From Thioalkalivibrio thiocyanodenitrificans ARhD 1 (lineage in GTDB: Bacteria > Pseudomonadota > Gammaproteobacteria > Ectothiorhodospirales > Ectothiorhodospiraceae), in assembly GCF_000378965.1 (NCBI RefSeq), contig NZ_KB900536.1, forward strand, positions 2,543,407 to 2,607,406: a DNA stretch of 64,000 nt. The letters run 5' to 3'. This document shows, piece by piece, positions 51,552 through 61,491 of this stretch; position 1 is the first letter of the stretch, and every line of letters starts with the position of its first letter. The notes under the pieces were generated by a model. That model had not been told where the DNA came from, searched no databases, and saw nothing but the letters and a program-made list of their open reading frames with translations. The translations under genes were made by a program, and so were the position numbers.

Positions 51552-52013
51552 TCAGTTCTGGATCCGCCAGCTGCCGTCGGGCTGACGGCATGCGGTGCCG
51601 TAGACCTGCTCCACGCGCCCGCCGACCACGGCGTCGATGGTGTACTCCCGGCAGGGTCCGGCGGTGGTCTCGTAGGTGCGGGTGGGTACCACCGTATACT
51701 GGTGGCCGGTGTCCGGGTTCACCCACTTGGCGGGCACGCCGGTGCGCACGGTCTCCAGTGTCTCGGCGGTCTTCATGCGGTCCACCTCGTCCATGGATTG
51801 TCCCACCGCGCCGCCGATGGCGGCGCCGATCAGGCTCCCGGCAATGATCGCCGCGGTGCGTCCGCGGCCCGCGCCCACTTCAGAACCCAGCACGCCGCCG
51901 AGCACGCCGCCGATGACCATGCCCGCCTGTTCCGAGGGGCCCTGGTAGGTGGCGCAGCCCGCCATGGCGACACTGCCTCCGAGTATGAGAGCATAAAGCG
52001 TCTTGCGTATCAT
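51552..52013 (-). CDS. Glycine-zipper outer-membrane lipoprotein (17-kDa surface antigen type)
   Basis: A 153-residue lipoprotein with lipobox SVAMAGC. A glycine-zipper hairpin follows (GMVIGGVLGGVLGSEVG, IAGSLIGAAIGGAVG), and the C-terminal domain has WVNPDTGHQYTVVPTRTY, CREYTIDAVV and CRQPDGSWRI. This is the layout of rickettsial 17-kDa-antigen-like proteins, found widely in proteobacterial outer membranes; function unknown. The start is ATG 52013; an in-frame ATG 39 bp upstream would lengthen the signal peptide. Confidence 0.85.
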   Translation of the reverse strand: MIRKTLYALILGGSVAMAGCATYQGPSEQAGMVIGGVLGGVLGSEVGAGRGRTAAIIAGSLIGAAIGGAVGQSMDEVDRMKTAETLETVRTGVPAKWVNPDTGHQYTVVPTRTYETTAGPCREYTIDAVVGGRVEQVYGTACRQPDGSWRIQN

Positions 52014-52106
52014 GAGGCTGTTCTCCGGAATCGGCCGCGTTCTTCGGTCCATGACCCATGACTCTAGCCCATCATGTCCGCCATGGCCGTGATCCGGATC
52101 ATCTGA

Positions 52107-53195
<1,089 letters not shown>

Positions 53196-53358
53196 GCGAT
53201 CCGGCGCCCCGGCCGGTTCCTGTTCCGCCGGCGATGGCTATACTCGGTGGCAAAACCCGGGCCGGTCCTTCGGGTCCGACGCGCACGGGCCGTCGGACGT
53301 GCCCGTATCGCACGACCGTTGCATCCCCGTTCATACCCTGTCCAGGGAGAGATCTCGC

Positions 53359-54309
53359 ATGGCTCCTTTGAAAACCATCGTTGTCGTCGGCGCCACCGGT
53401 GCCCAGGGGGGCGGACTGGCGCGCGCCATTCTCCATGATCCGGACGCCCCGTTCCGGGTGCGTGCGCTCACGCGCAATGCCCGATCGGAAAAGGCGGAAG
53501 CACTCGCCCGGCTCGGGGCGGAGGTGGTCGAGGCCGATCTGGATGACCGGGAAAGCCTGAAACGGGCCTTCCAGGGCGCCTGTGGCGCGTATTGCCTGAC
53601 CAACTTCTGGGAGCATTTTTCTCCGGACAAGGAACTGGTACAGGCGGCGAACATGGCCGCGGCTGCTGCTGACGCGGGCCTGGAGCATGTCATCTGGTCG
53701 ACGCTCGAAGACACCCGCAAGTGGGTGCCGCTGGATGATGACCGCATGCCGACGCTCATGGAACGGTACAAGGTGCCTCACTTTGACGCCAAGGGCGAGG
53801 CCGATCGTTTGTTCTCCGATCGAAGCCTGCCGACGACGTTCCTGCTGACCTCGTTCTACTGGGAGAACTTCATCCATTTCGGCCTCGGGCCGAAGCGGGG
53901 CCCGGATGGCGTGCTCGCCCTCACCCTGCCCATGGGCGACGCAAAACTGCCGGGCATCGGCTGCGAGGATATCGGCCGGTGCGCCTACGGCATCTTCAGG
54001 CGCGGTGGCGACCTGATCGGCAGGACCGTGGGCATCGCCGGCGAGCATCTCACGGGCGCGCAGATGGCGGCGGCCCTGACCCGGGCGCTGGGCGAGGAGG
54101 TGCGCTACAACGATGTGCCGGCCGAGGTATTCCGCGGCCTCGGCTTTCCGGGCGCGGACGATCTGGGCAACATGTTCCAGTTCAAGCGCGACTTCAACGA
54201 CGATTTCTGCGGCGCGCGGAGCATCGATGAGGCCCGGGCACTCAATCCCTCGCTGGAGACGTTCGACCAGTGGTTGGCCCGGAACAGGGGCCGTATTCCC
54301 CTTGAGTGA
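53359..54309 (+). CDS. NmrA-like NAD(P)-binding protein
   Basis: A 316-residue atypical short-chain dehydrogenase. The Rossmann motif is VVVGATGAQGGGLARAIL, followed by VRALTRN, EVVEADLDD and AYCLTNFWEH. This is the NmrA/HSCARG pattern; these proteins bind NADP as redox sensors and often lack catalytic activity. AGGGAGAG lies before ATG 53359. The 163-bp gap upstream separates it from the adenine deaminase gene. Confidence 0.85.
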   Translation: MAPLKTIVVVGATGAQGGGLARAILHDPDAPFRVRALTRNARSEKAEALARLGAEVVEADLDDRESLKRAFQGACGAYCLTNFWEHFSPDKELVQAANMAAAAADAGLEHVIWSTLEDTRKWVPLDDDRMPTLMERYKVPHFDAKGEADRLFSDRSLPTTFLLTSFYWENFIHFGLGPKRGPDGVLALTLPMGDAKLPGIGCEDIGRCAYGIFRRGGDLIGRTVGIAGEHLTGAQMAAALTRALGEEVRYNDVPAEVFRGLGFPGADDLGNMFQFKRDFNDDFCGARSIDEARALNPSLETFDQWLARNRGRIPLE

Positions 54310-54368
54310 GAGACGCACACGGTGCCCGGGTTTGCCGTTGGCTTCGCACGCACACGACCGTCAGGTCT

Positions 54369-55457
54369 TCATGGCCGGCAGATGAAGTAGTCGTTCTGGA
54401 TGTCGTGGGCCAGTTCGTGGATCTCCACGCTGTCGAATCCCGCCGCCTTCATGTATTCGAGCGCCTTCTGCCGGCCCCACATGGTGCCCAGCCCCTCACC
54501 ACCCTGCGCCAGGGACACGGTCATGCAGTGCATGACCGAGACGGAAAACAGGAATGCGCCCAGGGGGTGACTCACGTTCTCGTGGTGGGCGGTGGATGCC
54601 CGGATATCCTGGGCCAGGTAGATGCCGTCATCGGCGAGCGAGCGGCGGATCCCCTTGAGTACGGCCAGCGGTTTCGCCTGGTCATGAATGGCATCGAAGG
54701 TGGTGACCAGATCGAAGGCCCCGGGCGCGGCGGTCCGGTCGAAGTCGGTGAGATCCCGGCTCTCGAAGTGCAGGTTCTCCAGGCCCATCTCCCGGGCCTG
54801 TTGCCGGGCCCAGCCGATGGCCTCCTCCGACAGGTCGTAGCCGGTAAAGCGGCTTTCGGGATAGCGTTCCGCCATCATCATCAGTGCCCGCCCCCGGCCG
54901 CAGCCCACATCCAGCACGCGGATGCCCGAGGCCAGGCGCCCGGACAGTTCCGGGGCCAGCGGCAGGATGTGATCGAACAGGGCGCTCAGCACCGTCTGGC
55001 CGCTGTCCTCGGCCATGACCTCGTGGAAGCGGGTATAGCGTTCATAGGGGACGCCGCCGCCTTCCCGGAAACACCGGACGATGTCGTCCTCCACCTGACC
55101 CATCATGGGCACGAACTGGGCATAGACGGCCAGGTTGACCTCGCCTTGATCGGTAAGCAGGGCCGCGTGTTCGGAGGGCAGGCGGTAATGCCCCTCGTCC
55201 GGATCCATGACCACCACGCCCGCCGCCACCATGCCGCCCAGCCACTCGCGCACATAGCGTTCCTGAAGCCCCGTGCGCCGGGCCAGCGCCTCGCTGGACA
55301 ACGGCGGTGCGCCGGCCATGGCGGCCAGCAGTCCCGTGCGGTGGCCGATGGATGTCATCAGCAGCATGCCGGCTTCGTTGAGTGCGGTGACCAGGCGCGT
55401 CTCGAAGGCGCCGGCTGCATCCTGTTCCTGTTGCCCCATCATTGTTGCGCTGCACAT
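54369..55457 (-). CDS. Class I methyltransferase with N-terminal winged-helix domain
   Basis: A 362-residue protein. Residues 1-100 form a winged helix (LSSEALARRTGLQERYVREWLGGMVAAGVV, HYRLPSEHAALLT) of the kind that dimerises O-methyltransferases. The AdoMet-binding domain has VLDVGCGRGRALMMMAERYP, then GAFDLVTTFDAIHDQAKP. Substrate unknown. It is divergent from the GlxA-type regulator, with a 10-bp palindrome between them. Confidence 0.85.
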   Translation of the reverse strand: MCSATMMGQQEQDAAGAFETRLVTALNEAGMLLMTSIGHRTGLLAAMAGAPPLSSEALARRTGLQERYVREWLGGMVAAGVVVMDPDEGHYRLPSEHAALLTDQGEVNLAVYAQFVPMMGQVEDDIVRCFREGGGVPYERYTRFHEVMAEDSGQTVLSALFDHILPLAPELSGRLASGIRVLDVGCGRGRALMMMAERYPESRFTGYDLSEEAIGWARQQAREMGLENLHFESRDLTDFDRTAAPGAFDLVTTFDAIHDQAKPLAVLKGIRRSLADDGIYLAQDIRASTAHHENVSHPLGAFLFSVSVMHCMTVSLAQGGEGLGTMWGRQKALEYMKAAGFDSVEIHELAHDIQNDYFICRP

Positions 55458-55528
55458 AACCAGACCTCCCCGAAAGCATTCAGTGGACCCAGGCTACGTG
55501 AGGGGCGGGGTGCATGCTAAAGTGAAAA

Positions 55529-55538
55529 ATGACGTCAT
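55529..55538. promoter_or_regulatory. Palindrome in the methyltransferase/GlxA-type regulator intergenic region
   Basis: ATGACGTCAT is a perfect 10-bp palindrome in the 96-bp region between the divergent genes, 15 bp before the regulator's ATG. It might be an operator, but short palindromes occur by chance. Confidence 0.3.
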
Positions 55539-55553
55539 CTGGTGTTTTCTGCC

Positions 55554-56600
55554 ATGCCGGATTCATCCCGCAAGCTCACCGTTGCCCTGCTGACCATGCC
55601 GGAGACCACGGCGTCGGCAGTCTTCGGCATCTACGACCTGTTTGCCTCCGTGGATCGGGACTGGGCGTTCGTCACCCGGGGCGCAACGGCGGAATCCCCC
55701 TTCCGGGTGATGACCGTGGCCGCGGACACGGCCGGTTTCCGTATGGCCAACGGCGTCTATCTGAAGCCGGATGTGGACATTGAATCGGCGGGCACCCCGG
55801 ACATGGTCTGTATCCCGGAACTGCTCGTGAACCCGGACGAGGATCTGTCCGGGCGCTATTCGCGGGAGATCGCCTGGCTGAGGACCTGTCACGATGCCGG
55901 TGCCTACCTGGGGGCTGCCTGCTCGGGTGCCCTGCTGCTGGCGGAGACCGGCCTGCTGGCGGGCGGCGATGCCACCACCCATTGGGCCTATTGCGACGCC
56001 CTGGGGCGGCGCCACCCGGACGTGCGGATCCATCCTCGCCAGGCACTGGTCACCACCGGGCAGGGTCAGCGGATCGTGATGGCGGGCGGCGGGTCCTCCT
56101 GGCAGGATCTGGCCCTCTATCTGATTGCCCGCACGGCCGGTCTGGACCGGGCGCTGCAGGTGGCCAAGATCTTCCTGATCGACTGGCACCATATCGGCCA
56201 GCAGCCCTATGCGCTGCTGACGCGCCACTCCCAGTCGGGGGACGCGCTCATCGCCCGCTGCCAGCAGTGGGTCGCCGAGCATTACAACGCGCATCATCCG
56301 GTGCGCGCCATGACGGAACTCAGCGGGCTGTCGGAGCGCTCTTTCAAGCGGCGTTTTCTGAAGGCCACCGGCCTGACGCCCATGGCGTACGTCCAGACCC
56401 TGCGCCTGGAGGAGGCCAAGCAGTGGCTTGAGTCCGGCGACACGCCCGTGGAGGCCATCGCGGAGGCCGTGGGCTACGAAGACAGCAGTTTCTTCAGCCG
56501 CCTTTTCCGCCGCGAGGTCGGCCTGACCCCGGCACAGTACCGCAAGCGTTTTGGTGCGCTGCGCCGCGTCCTGGCAGCCGAATCGGAACGGGCGGGCTGA
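55554..56600 (+). CDS. GlxA-family AraC-type transcription regulator
   Basis: A 348-residue regulator. The N-terminal half is a DJ-1/PfpI-like sensor domain with the cysteine elbow LGAACSGALLLAETGLL. The C-terminal 100 residues hold two helix-turn-helix motifs of the AraC type (MTELSGLSERSFKRRFLKATG, VEAIAEAVGYEDSSFFSRLFRREVGLTPAQYRKRF). GlxA-type regulators control nitrogen or amine metabolism in several bacteria; the ligand here is unknown. The divergent methyltransferase gene is its most likely target. Confidence 0.9.
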   Translation: MPDSSRKLTVALLTMPETTASAVFGIYDLFASVDRDWAFVTRGATAESPFRVMTVAADTAGFRMANGVYLKPDVDIESAGTPDMVCIPELLVNPDEDLSGRYSREIAWLRTCHDAGAYLGAACSGALLLAETGLLAGGDATTHWAYCDALGRRHPDVRIHPRQALVTTGQGQRIVMAGGGSSWQDLALYLIARTAGLDRALQVAKIFLIDWHHIGQQPYALLTRHSQSGDALIARCQQWVAEHYNAHHPVRAMTELSGLSERSFKRRFLKATGLTPMAYVQTLRLEEAKQWLESGDTPVEAIAEAVGYEDSSFFSRLFRREVGLTPAQYRKRFGALRRVLAAESERAG

Positions 56601-56633
56601 CTCGCCGGCCCGGCCTTCGTGGCGCAGGGCGCT

Positions 56634-56891
56634 TCAACCCCCGCTGAGGGCCTGGACGATCACCACCTCGTCATCCTCGCGCAGGGGCAGCGACAGGTCG
56701 AACACCGCCTCGTTATTGACGAAAAAGCGCATGTGCGGCCGCATCCGGTTCTGTTCATCGATCACACGGAAACGGATTCCAGGGAACTGTCGATCCAGGT
56801 CCTCCATCACCTCCGCGAGCGTCGATCCTCCCGCCTCCACGCGGGCGCGGCCGGTGTAGGCGTGCAGTGGTGTCGGTATGAGCACATTCAT
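56634..56891 (-). CDS. MoaD/ThiS-family small sulfur-carrier-like protein
   Basis: An 85-residue ubiquitin-fold protein. The N-terminus MNVLIPTPLHAYTG and the C-terminal EDDEVVIVQALSGG are typical; the terminal Gly-Gly is where sulfur carriers are adenylated and thiocarboxylated. No moaE, moeB, thiF or thiG homologue is adjacent. It begins five bases after the stop of the BNR-repeat gene, so the pair is one operon. Confidence 0.88.
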   Translation of the reverse strand: MNVLIPTPLHAYTGRARVEAGGSTLAEVMEDLDRQFPGIRFRVIDEQNRMRPHMRFFVNNEAVFDLSLPLREDDEVVIVQALSGG

Positions 56892-56896
56892 GGGCG

Positions 56897-58063
56897 TCAG
56901 TCTCCCGGTGCGGCTTGCGCGGCCTCCACGGCGTAGATCTCGGGGAGGTGCCGCGCGATGCGCACCCAGTGCCCGCCCTCGTCACGACTCGCCCACAACT
57001 CGCCGCTGGTCGTACCGAAGTACAGGCCGACCGGGTCCAGGGTGTCGGCGGTCATCGCCTGGCGCTTCACGGTCCACCACGCCTGCTCGGCGGGGAGCCC
57101 GCTGTCGGACCGTTGCCAGCTTTCACCGCCATCGCGTGTCCCGTAGACCGCGGGTTTCCCGTCCGGACAGGTGCGCGGCCAGACGTCGGTGCCGTCCATG
57201 GGGAATACCCACGCGGCGTCCGGATCGCGGGGATGCACGACCATGGGAAAGCCGACGTCGCCCGCCTGTTCCGGCATCCGCCGGCCGATGCGCACCCACG
57301 CGTCGCCGGGCCGGTCGAGCCGGTAGATCCCGCAGTGATTCTGCTGGTAGAGGCGGTCGGGATTGCCGGGACACATCCGCACGCAGTGGGGGTCATGGAA
57401 ACTGACGTCGGATGGATCGAACCCTTCGACCACCTCCATCCCCTTGACCAGCGGCACGAAGGTCCGGCCACCATCGGTGGACTCGTGCACGCCACCGCCG
57501 GACATGGCGAAGTAGAGGTGTGCCGGATCGCGCGGGTCCACCAGTATGGAGTGCAGTTTCGGGCCGTCCGGGGTGCCGTCCTGCACGGTGCCCATCCAGG
57601 CCCGGTACTGCGGGTCGTCGTTGATGTGGGAGAACGGTGCCCAGGTGACGCCGCCGTCATCGGAGCGGAACAGGCCCTGGGGGGAGGTGCCGGCATACCA
57701 GGCGCCGGGTTCGTTGCCATGGCAGGGGGTGAGCCAGAAGGTGTGGTCCACGGCGCGGCCCCCGCCGCCCGGCTCCGGCGCGAAGGCGGGCGGGCGTTCG
57801 GCCTCCCTCCAGGTGCGCCCGAGATCGGTGGAGCGGTACACGGTGGGGCCCAGGTGCCCGGTGCTTGCCGCCGCCAGCAGGGTGCGGCCGTCGCGCGGGT
57901 CGAGCACCATGTGGTGGATGATGTGACCGAGAAAATGGGGCCCGTCGATCCGCCAGTCCCGGCGTTGCGGATCGCCATGGAACAGCCACGCGCCCTTGCG
58001 CGTGGACACGAGTACGACCAGGCGCCGCGCCGCGGGTGTTGCAGGTTTGCTGTCTCTTGCCAT
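56897..58063 (-). CDS. BNR/Asp-box beta-propeller protein (sialidase-like fold)
   Basis: A 388-residue protein with five Asp-box motifs: STDLGRTW, SDDGGVTW, STDGGRTF, TRDGGESW and SRDEGGHW. They mark successive blades of a propeller related to sialidases and photosystem assembly factors. It opens LVVLVSTRKGAWLF and lacks a signal peptide, so it is probably cytoplasmic. The Arg triad of sialidases is not evident. It forms a two-gene unit with the MoaD/ThiS protein, a pairing I believe recurs in other proteobacteria. Confidence 0.85.
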   Translation of the reverse strand: MARDSKPATPAARRLVVLVSTRKGAWLFHGDPQRRDWRIDGPHFLGHIIHHMVLDPRDGRTLLAAASTGHLGPTVYRSTDLGRTWREAERPPAFAPEPGGGGRAVDHTFWLTPCHGNEPGAWYAGTSPQGLFRSDDGGVTWAPFSHINDDPQYRAWMGTVQDGTPDGPKLHSILVDPRDPAHLYFAMSGGGVHESTDGGRTFVPLVKGMEVVEGFDPSDVSFHDPHCVRMCPGNPDRLYQQNHCGIYRLDRPGDAWVRIGRRMPEQAGDVGFPMVVHPRDPDAAWVFPMDGTDVWPRTCPDGKPAVYGTRDGGESWQRSDSGLPAEQAWWTVKRQAMTADTLDPVGLYFGTTSGELWASRDEGGHWVRIARHLPEIYAVEAAQAAPGD

Positions 58064-58127
58064 GCGTCCATCCTCAGGTTGCCGGTTCTGTTCAGAGGAC
58101 GAACGAACGGCGTGCGGATCGACATAC

Positions 58128-58137
58128 TGCTATAGCA
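58128..58137. promoter_or_regulatory. Palindromic TGCTATAGCA in a divergent promoter region
   Basis: A perfect 10-bp palindrome in the 179-bp gap between the BNR gene and the YiiX-like gene. TGCTATAGC also reads as an extended -10 on either strand. No paired -35 is clear. Confidence 0.3.
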
Positions 58138-58242
58138 TCAATCGGCCGCGAGGCCAGGCATGCCCCGTCCCACGGGCCGTTGTGTTTGCCGGAGGCGGCG
58201 GCCGGGTTAAGCTGAAGCACAGGCAGGTTGTACGGCATACCA

Positions 58243-58854
58243 ATGAAATCACCTTTCCGACATCTTCTCGTCCTGCCGGCCGCCCTTCTCAGCCTCGCGG
58301 CGGGAAACTACGAGCCCAGGGATGGCGATATCGTCTTCCAGGACTCGCAGGCGCCGGAATCCCTGGCGATACAGATGGCAACGGACTCGCCCTACAGCCA
58401 CGTGGGCATCGTGGTCGTCCGGGATGGCGAACCTGTCGTCTGGGAGGCCGTGAATCCGGTTACCGCAACGCCATTCGCGCAGTGGGTGGCCAGGGGGCGG
58501 GAGGGCCACTTCGTGGCGAAGCGCCTCGTGGATGCCGGCGAGTTGCTGGGTGACGAGGGCGCGCGACGGCTGCAACAGACCCTGGAGGACTTTGCCGGCC
58601 GTCCCTACGATTTCCGTTTCTCCTGGTCCAGCGACGCGATCTACTGTTCGGAGCTGGTATGGAAGTCATACGACAAGGCCCTGGGCATCCGGCTGAGCAC
58701 GCCCAGGCGCATGGGCGATTACGATCTCTCGCATCCCGCGGTGCGGGAACAACTGGGCGAGCGATTCGGGGATGCGGTGCCCCTGGATGCGCCGGTGGTC
58801 TCGCCCGCGGCCCTGTTCGACTCGCCGCGCCTGCGCAAGGTCCACGAGCCATGA
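58243..58854 (+). CDS. YiiX/YebB-like NlpC/P60-superfamily protein
   Basis: A 203-residue protein with a signal-like N-terminus (MKSPFRHLLVLPAALLSLAAG). The permuted papain-like fold is indicated by GDIVFQDS, SPYSHVGIVV (histidine) and AIYCSELVWKSYD (cysteine). Family members act on peptidoglycan or lipids; the activity is not known. It is transcribed divergently from the BNR gene. ATG 58243 was chosen over an in-frame ATG-like start 15 bp earlier. Confidence 0.8.
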   Translation: MKSPFRHLLVLPAALLSLAAGNYEPRDGDIVFQDSQAPESLAIQMATDSPYSHVGIVVVRDGEPVVWEAVNPVTATPFAQWVARGREGHFVAKRLVDAGELLGDEGARRLQQTLEDFAGRPYDFRFSWSSDAIYCSELVWKSYDKALGIRLSTPRRMGDYDLSHPAVREQLGERFGDAVPLDAPVVSPAALFDSPRLRKVHEP

Positions 58855-59043
58855 GGTCCCGTGCCACGGTTCTCACGCCTCGGGTGCATGATCCGGAGCC
58901 GTGGATGCGGTGATGATGCAGGCCCGGGGTGCCGGCGGCACGATCGTCACGGCGGCGAACGCGCCCGACCGTTTCCCCGATTCGCATCTGCTATGGTTCT
59001 GTGAGACGGTGTTTCCCCCTCGGGTTGCCTGGAGCGTGTGCTG

Positions 59044-61491
59044 ATGTCCGGTTTTCACAAGGAGCCGAATCGCCCGGAAGGCGATGTGCCTGACGAATTG
59101 TCGCCGGAGTCGCTGTTTCATGCCTGCGATCCGCGGCTTCTGGATTTTGAAACCACCGCGGATCTGCCGGAACTGGACAAGGTCATCGGTCAGGATCGGG
59201 CGCTGGAGGCGCTCGATTTCGGCATCGGCATGCCTCACGAGGGTTACAACCTCTACGTGCTGGGTTCCACGGGCCTCGGCAAACGCACCCTGGTGAACCG
59301 GTTGCTGACGGAGGCCTCGGCCGGTCGTCCGGTGCCGGGCGACTGGTGCTACATCAATGATTTCGACGCGCCCCACCGCCCCCGCGGCCTTCGGCTGCCG
59401 CCGGGAATGGGGCAGGCGCTGCGCCGCGACATGCAGCAGGTGATGGAGGACATCATCAGCGCGCTGGCCGCGGCCTTCCAGAGCGAGGCGTACCGGACCC
59501 AGGCCCAGGAGATCCACGACGAGTTCAAGGAGCGCGACGAGCAGGCCTTCGCGGCGCTGCGGGAGAAGGCCGGGGACCGCAACGTGGTGCTGCTGCGAAC
59601 CCCTGGCGGCTACACCATGGCGCCGACCCGGGACGGGGAGATCCTCGACGCGGGTGAGTTCGAGAAACTGACCGAGGAAGAGCAGAAGGCCATCGAGTCG
59701 GCGGTGGAGGAACTCAAGCAGGACCTGAAACAGCTCATCGCGCAGATTCCCCGCTGGCAGCGGGAGATGCGCGAGCGCCACAAGGAACTGAGCCTGAGCG
59801 TCTCCAGCTTCACCGTGGACCAGCACCTGGGGGAGCTGCGCAGGAAGTACCAGGACCTGGAGGACGTGCAGGCCTTCATCGATGCCCTGCGCAAGGATCT
59901 CCTGGAGAACGCCGAACAGATCCGCAGCCTCGGCGAGGAAGAGGACGGCGGGTCCAATCCGCCGGGCCAGGCCGCGCGGCAGCTCAACCGCTACAAGGTC
60001 AACGTGCTGGTGGACAATGCCCGCACCGAGGGCGCCCCCGTGGTCTACGAGGACAATCCCACCTACCAGAATCTGGTGGGGCGCGTGGAGCACACGGTGC
60101 AGTTCGGCACGCTGGTGACCGATTTCTCCCTGATCAAGTCCGGGGCGCTGGCCCGGGCCAACGGCGGTTATCTGGTGCTGGATGCGGACAAGGTGCTCAG
60201 CCACCCGTTTGCCTGGCAGGCCCTGAAGCGCGCCCTGCGCGCCCGGGAGGTGCGCATCGAATCCCTGGAGGCCATGCTCAGCATGGCCAGCACCACGACG
60301 CTCGAACCCGAGCCCATCCCCCTGGACCTGAAGGTGGTGCTGGTAGGCGACCGGCTGCTCTACTACCTGCTCCAGGAATACGATCCCGAGTTCGCGCGCC
60401 TGTTCAAGGTGGCCGCCGACTTTTCCGAGGACATCCGCCGTGACGAGGAGGCCACCCGCCTCTATGCGCGCCTCATCGCCATGCAGCAGCGCGCGGGGGG
60501 ATTGCGGCCCCTGGCGCGGGATGCGGTGGCCCGGGTGATCGAGCAGGCCGCGCGGCGCGTCTCAGACGGCGAGCGCCTGTCGCTGCACATGGGCGCGCTG
60601 GATGACCTGCTCCGGGAAGCCGACTACCTGGCCGGGCAGGACGGCGCGGACCGGGTGGAGGCGGCGCACGTTGAACAGGCGGTGGCGGCGGGTATCCGGC
60701 GCCTGAGTCGTATCCGGGAGCGGGTGCACGAGGAGATCGCGCGCGGCATCCAGCTGGTGGAACTGGACGGCGAGCGGGTGGGGCAGGTCAACGGCCTGTC
60801 CGTGATCAGCCTGGGCGAGTTCAGTTTCGGCCGGCCCTCGCGCATCACCGCGACCGCGCGCCTGGGCGAGGGCGAGGTGGTGGACATCGAACGGGAGGTG
60901 GAGCTGGGCGGCGCGATCCACTCCAAGGGCGTGCTGATCCTGTCGTCCTACCTGGGCTGGCGTTTCAGCGCGGATCAGCCCCTCTCGCTGGCCGCGAGCC
61001 TCACCTTCGAGCAGTCCTACGGGATGGTGGAAGGCGACAGCGCCTCGGTGGCGGAGTTGTGCGCCCTGCTCTCGGTGCTGGCCGACGTGCCGGTGCGCCA
61101 GGCCCTGGCGGTGACCGGGTCGGTCAACCAGCACGGAGAGGTGCAGGCCATCGGCGGGGTCAACGAGAAGATCGAGGGCTTCTTCGACGTGTGTTCGGCG
61201 CGCGGTCTCACGGGCAGGCAGGGGGTGATCATCCCGGCCGCCAACCGGCCTCACCTCATGCTGCGCCTGGATGTGGTGGAGGCGGTGCGCGAGGGCCGGT
61301 TCCATGTGCATGCGGTGCGTCACGTGGATCAGGCGGCCGCGCTGCTCACGGGCGTGTCCGCCGGTGCGCCCGACGCCGGGGGGCAGTGGCCGGCCGACAG
61401 CCTCAACGGCCGGGTGCAGGCGCGGCTGATGACCCTGGCCCGCCTGCGCCAGGCCTGGTCGGCACGCAACGATGACCGCGATTCTCTCTGA
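59044..61491 (+). CDS. Lon-like ATP-dependent protease (S16, YcbZ/LonB-like)
   Basis: An 815-residue protein. The AAA part has a P-loop GSTGLGKRTLV, and the insertion of 200 or so residues between ATPase motifs is helical and coiled-coil-like (about 125-310). The C-terminal S16 domain has the Ser-Lys dyad: Ser666 in EGDSASVAEL and Lys709 in GGVNEKIEGF, 43 residues apart as in Lon. It differs from housekeeping Lon in lacking the N-terminal LAN domain. ATG 59044 is preceded closely by a GTG at 59038. It overlaps the next gene by 20 bp. Confidence 0.9.
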   Translation: MSGFHKEPNRPEGDVPDELSPESLFHACDPRLLDFETTADLPELDKVIGQDRALEALDFGIGMPHEGYNLYVLGSTGLGKRTLVNRLLTEASAGRPVPGDWCYINDFDAPHRPRGLRLPPGMGQALRRDMQQVMEDIISALAAAFQSEAYRTQAQEIHDEFKERDEQAFAALREKAGDRNVVLLRTPGGYTMAPTRDGEILDAGEFEKLTEEEQKAIESAVEELKQDLKQLIAQIPRWQREMRERHKELSLSVSSFTVDQHLGELRRKYQDLEDVQAFIDALRKDLLENAEQIRSLGEEEDGGSNPPGQAARQLNRYKVNVLVDNARTEGAPVVYEDNPTYQNLVGRVEHTVQFGTLVTDFSLIKSGALARANGGYLVLDADKVLSHPFAWQALKRALRAREVRIESLEAMLSMASTTTLEPEPIPLDLKVVLVGDRLLYYLLQEYDPEFARLFKVAADFSEDIRRDEEATRLYARLIAMQQRAGGLRPLARDAVARVIEQAARRVSDGERLSLHMGALDDLLREADYLAGQDGADRVEAAHVEQAVAAGIRRLSRIRERVHEEIARGIQLVELDGERVGQVNGLSVISLGEFSFGRPSRITATARLGEGEVVDIEREVELGGAIHSKGVLILSSYLGWRFSADQPLSLAASLTFEQSYGMVEGDSASVAELCALLSVLADVPVRQALAVTGSVNQHGEVQAIGGVNEKIEGFFDVCSARGLTGRQGVIIPAANRPHLMLRLDVVEAVREGRFHVHAVRHVDQAAALLTGVSAGAPDAGGQWPADSLNGRVQARLMTLARLRQAWSARNDDRDSL

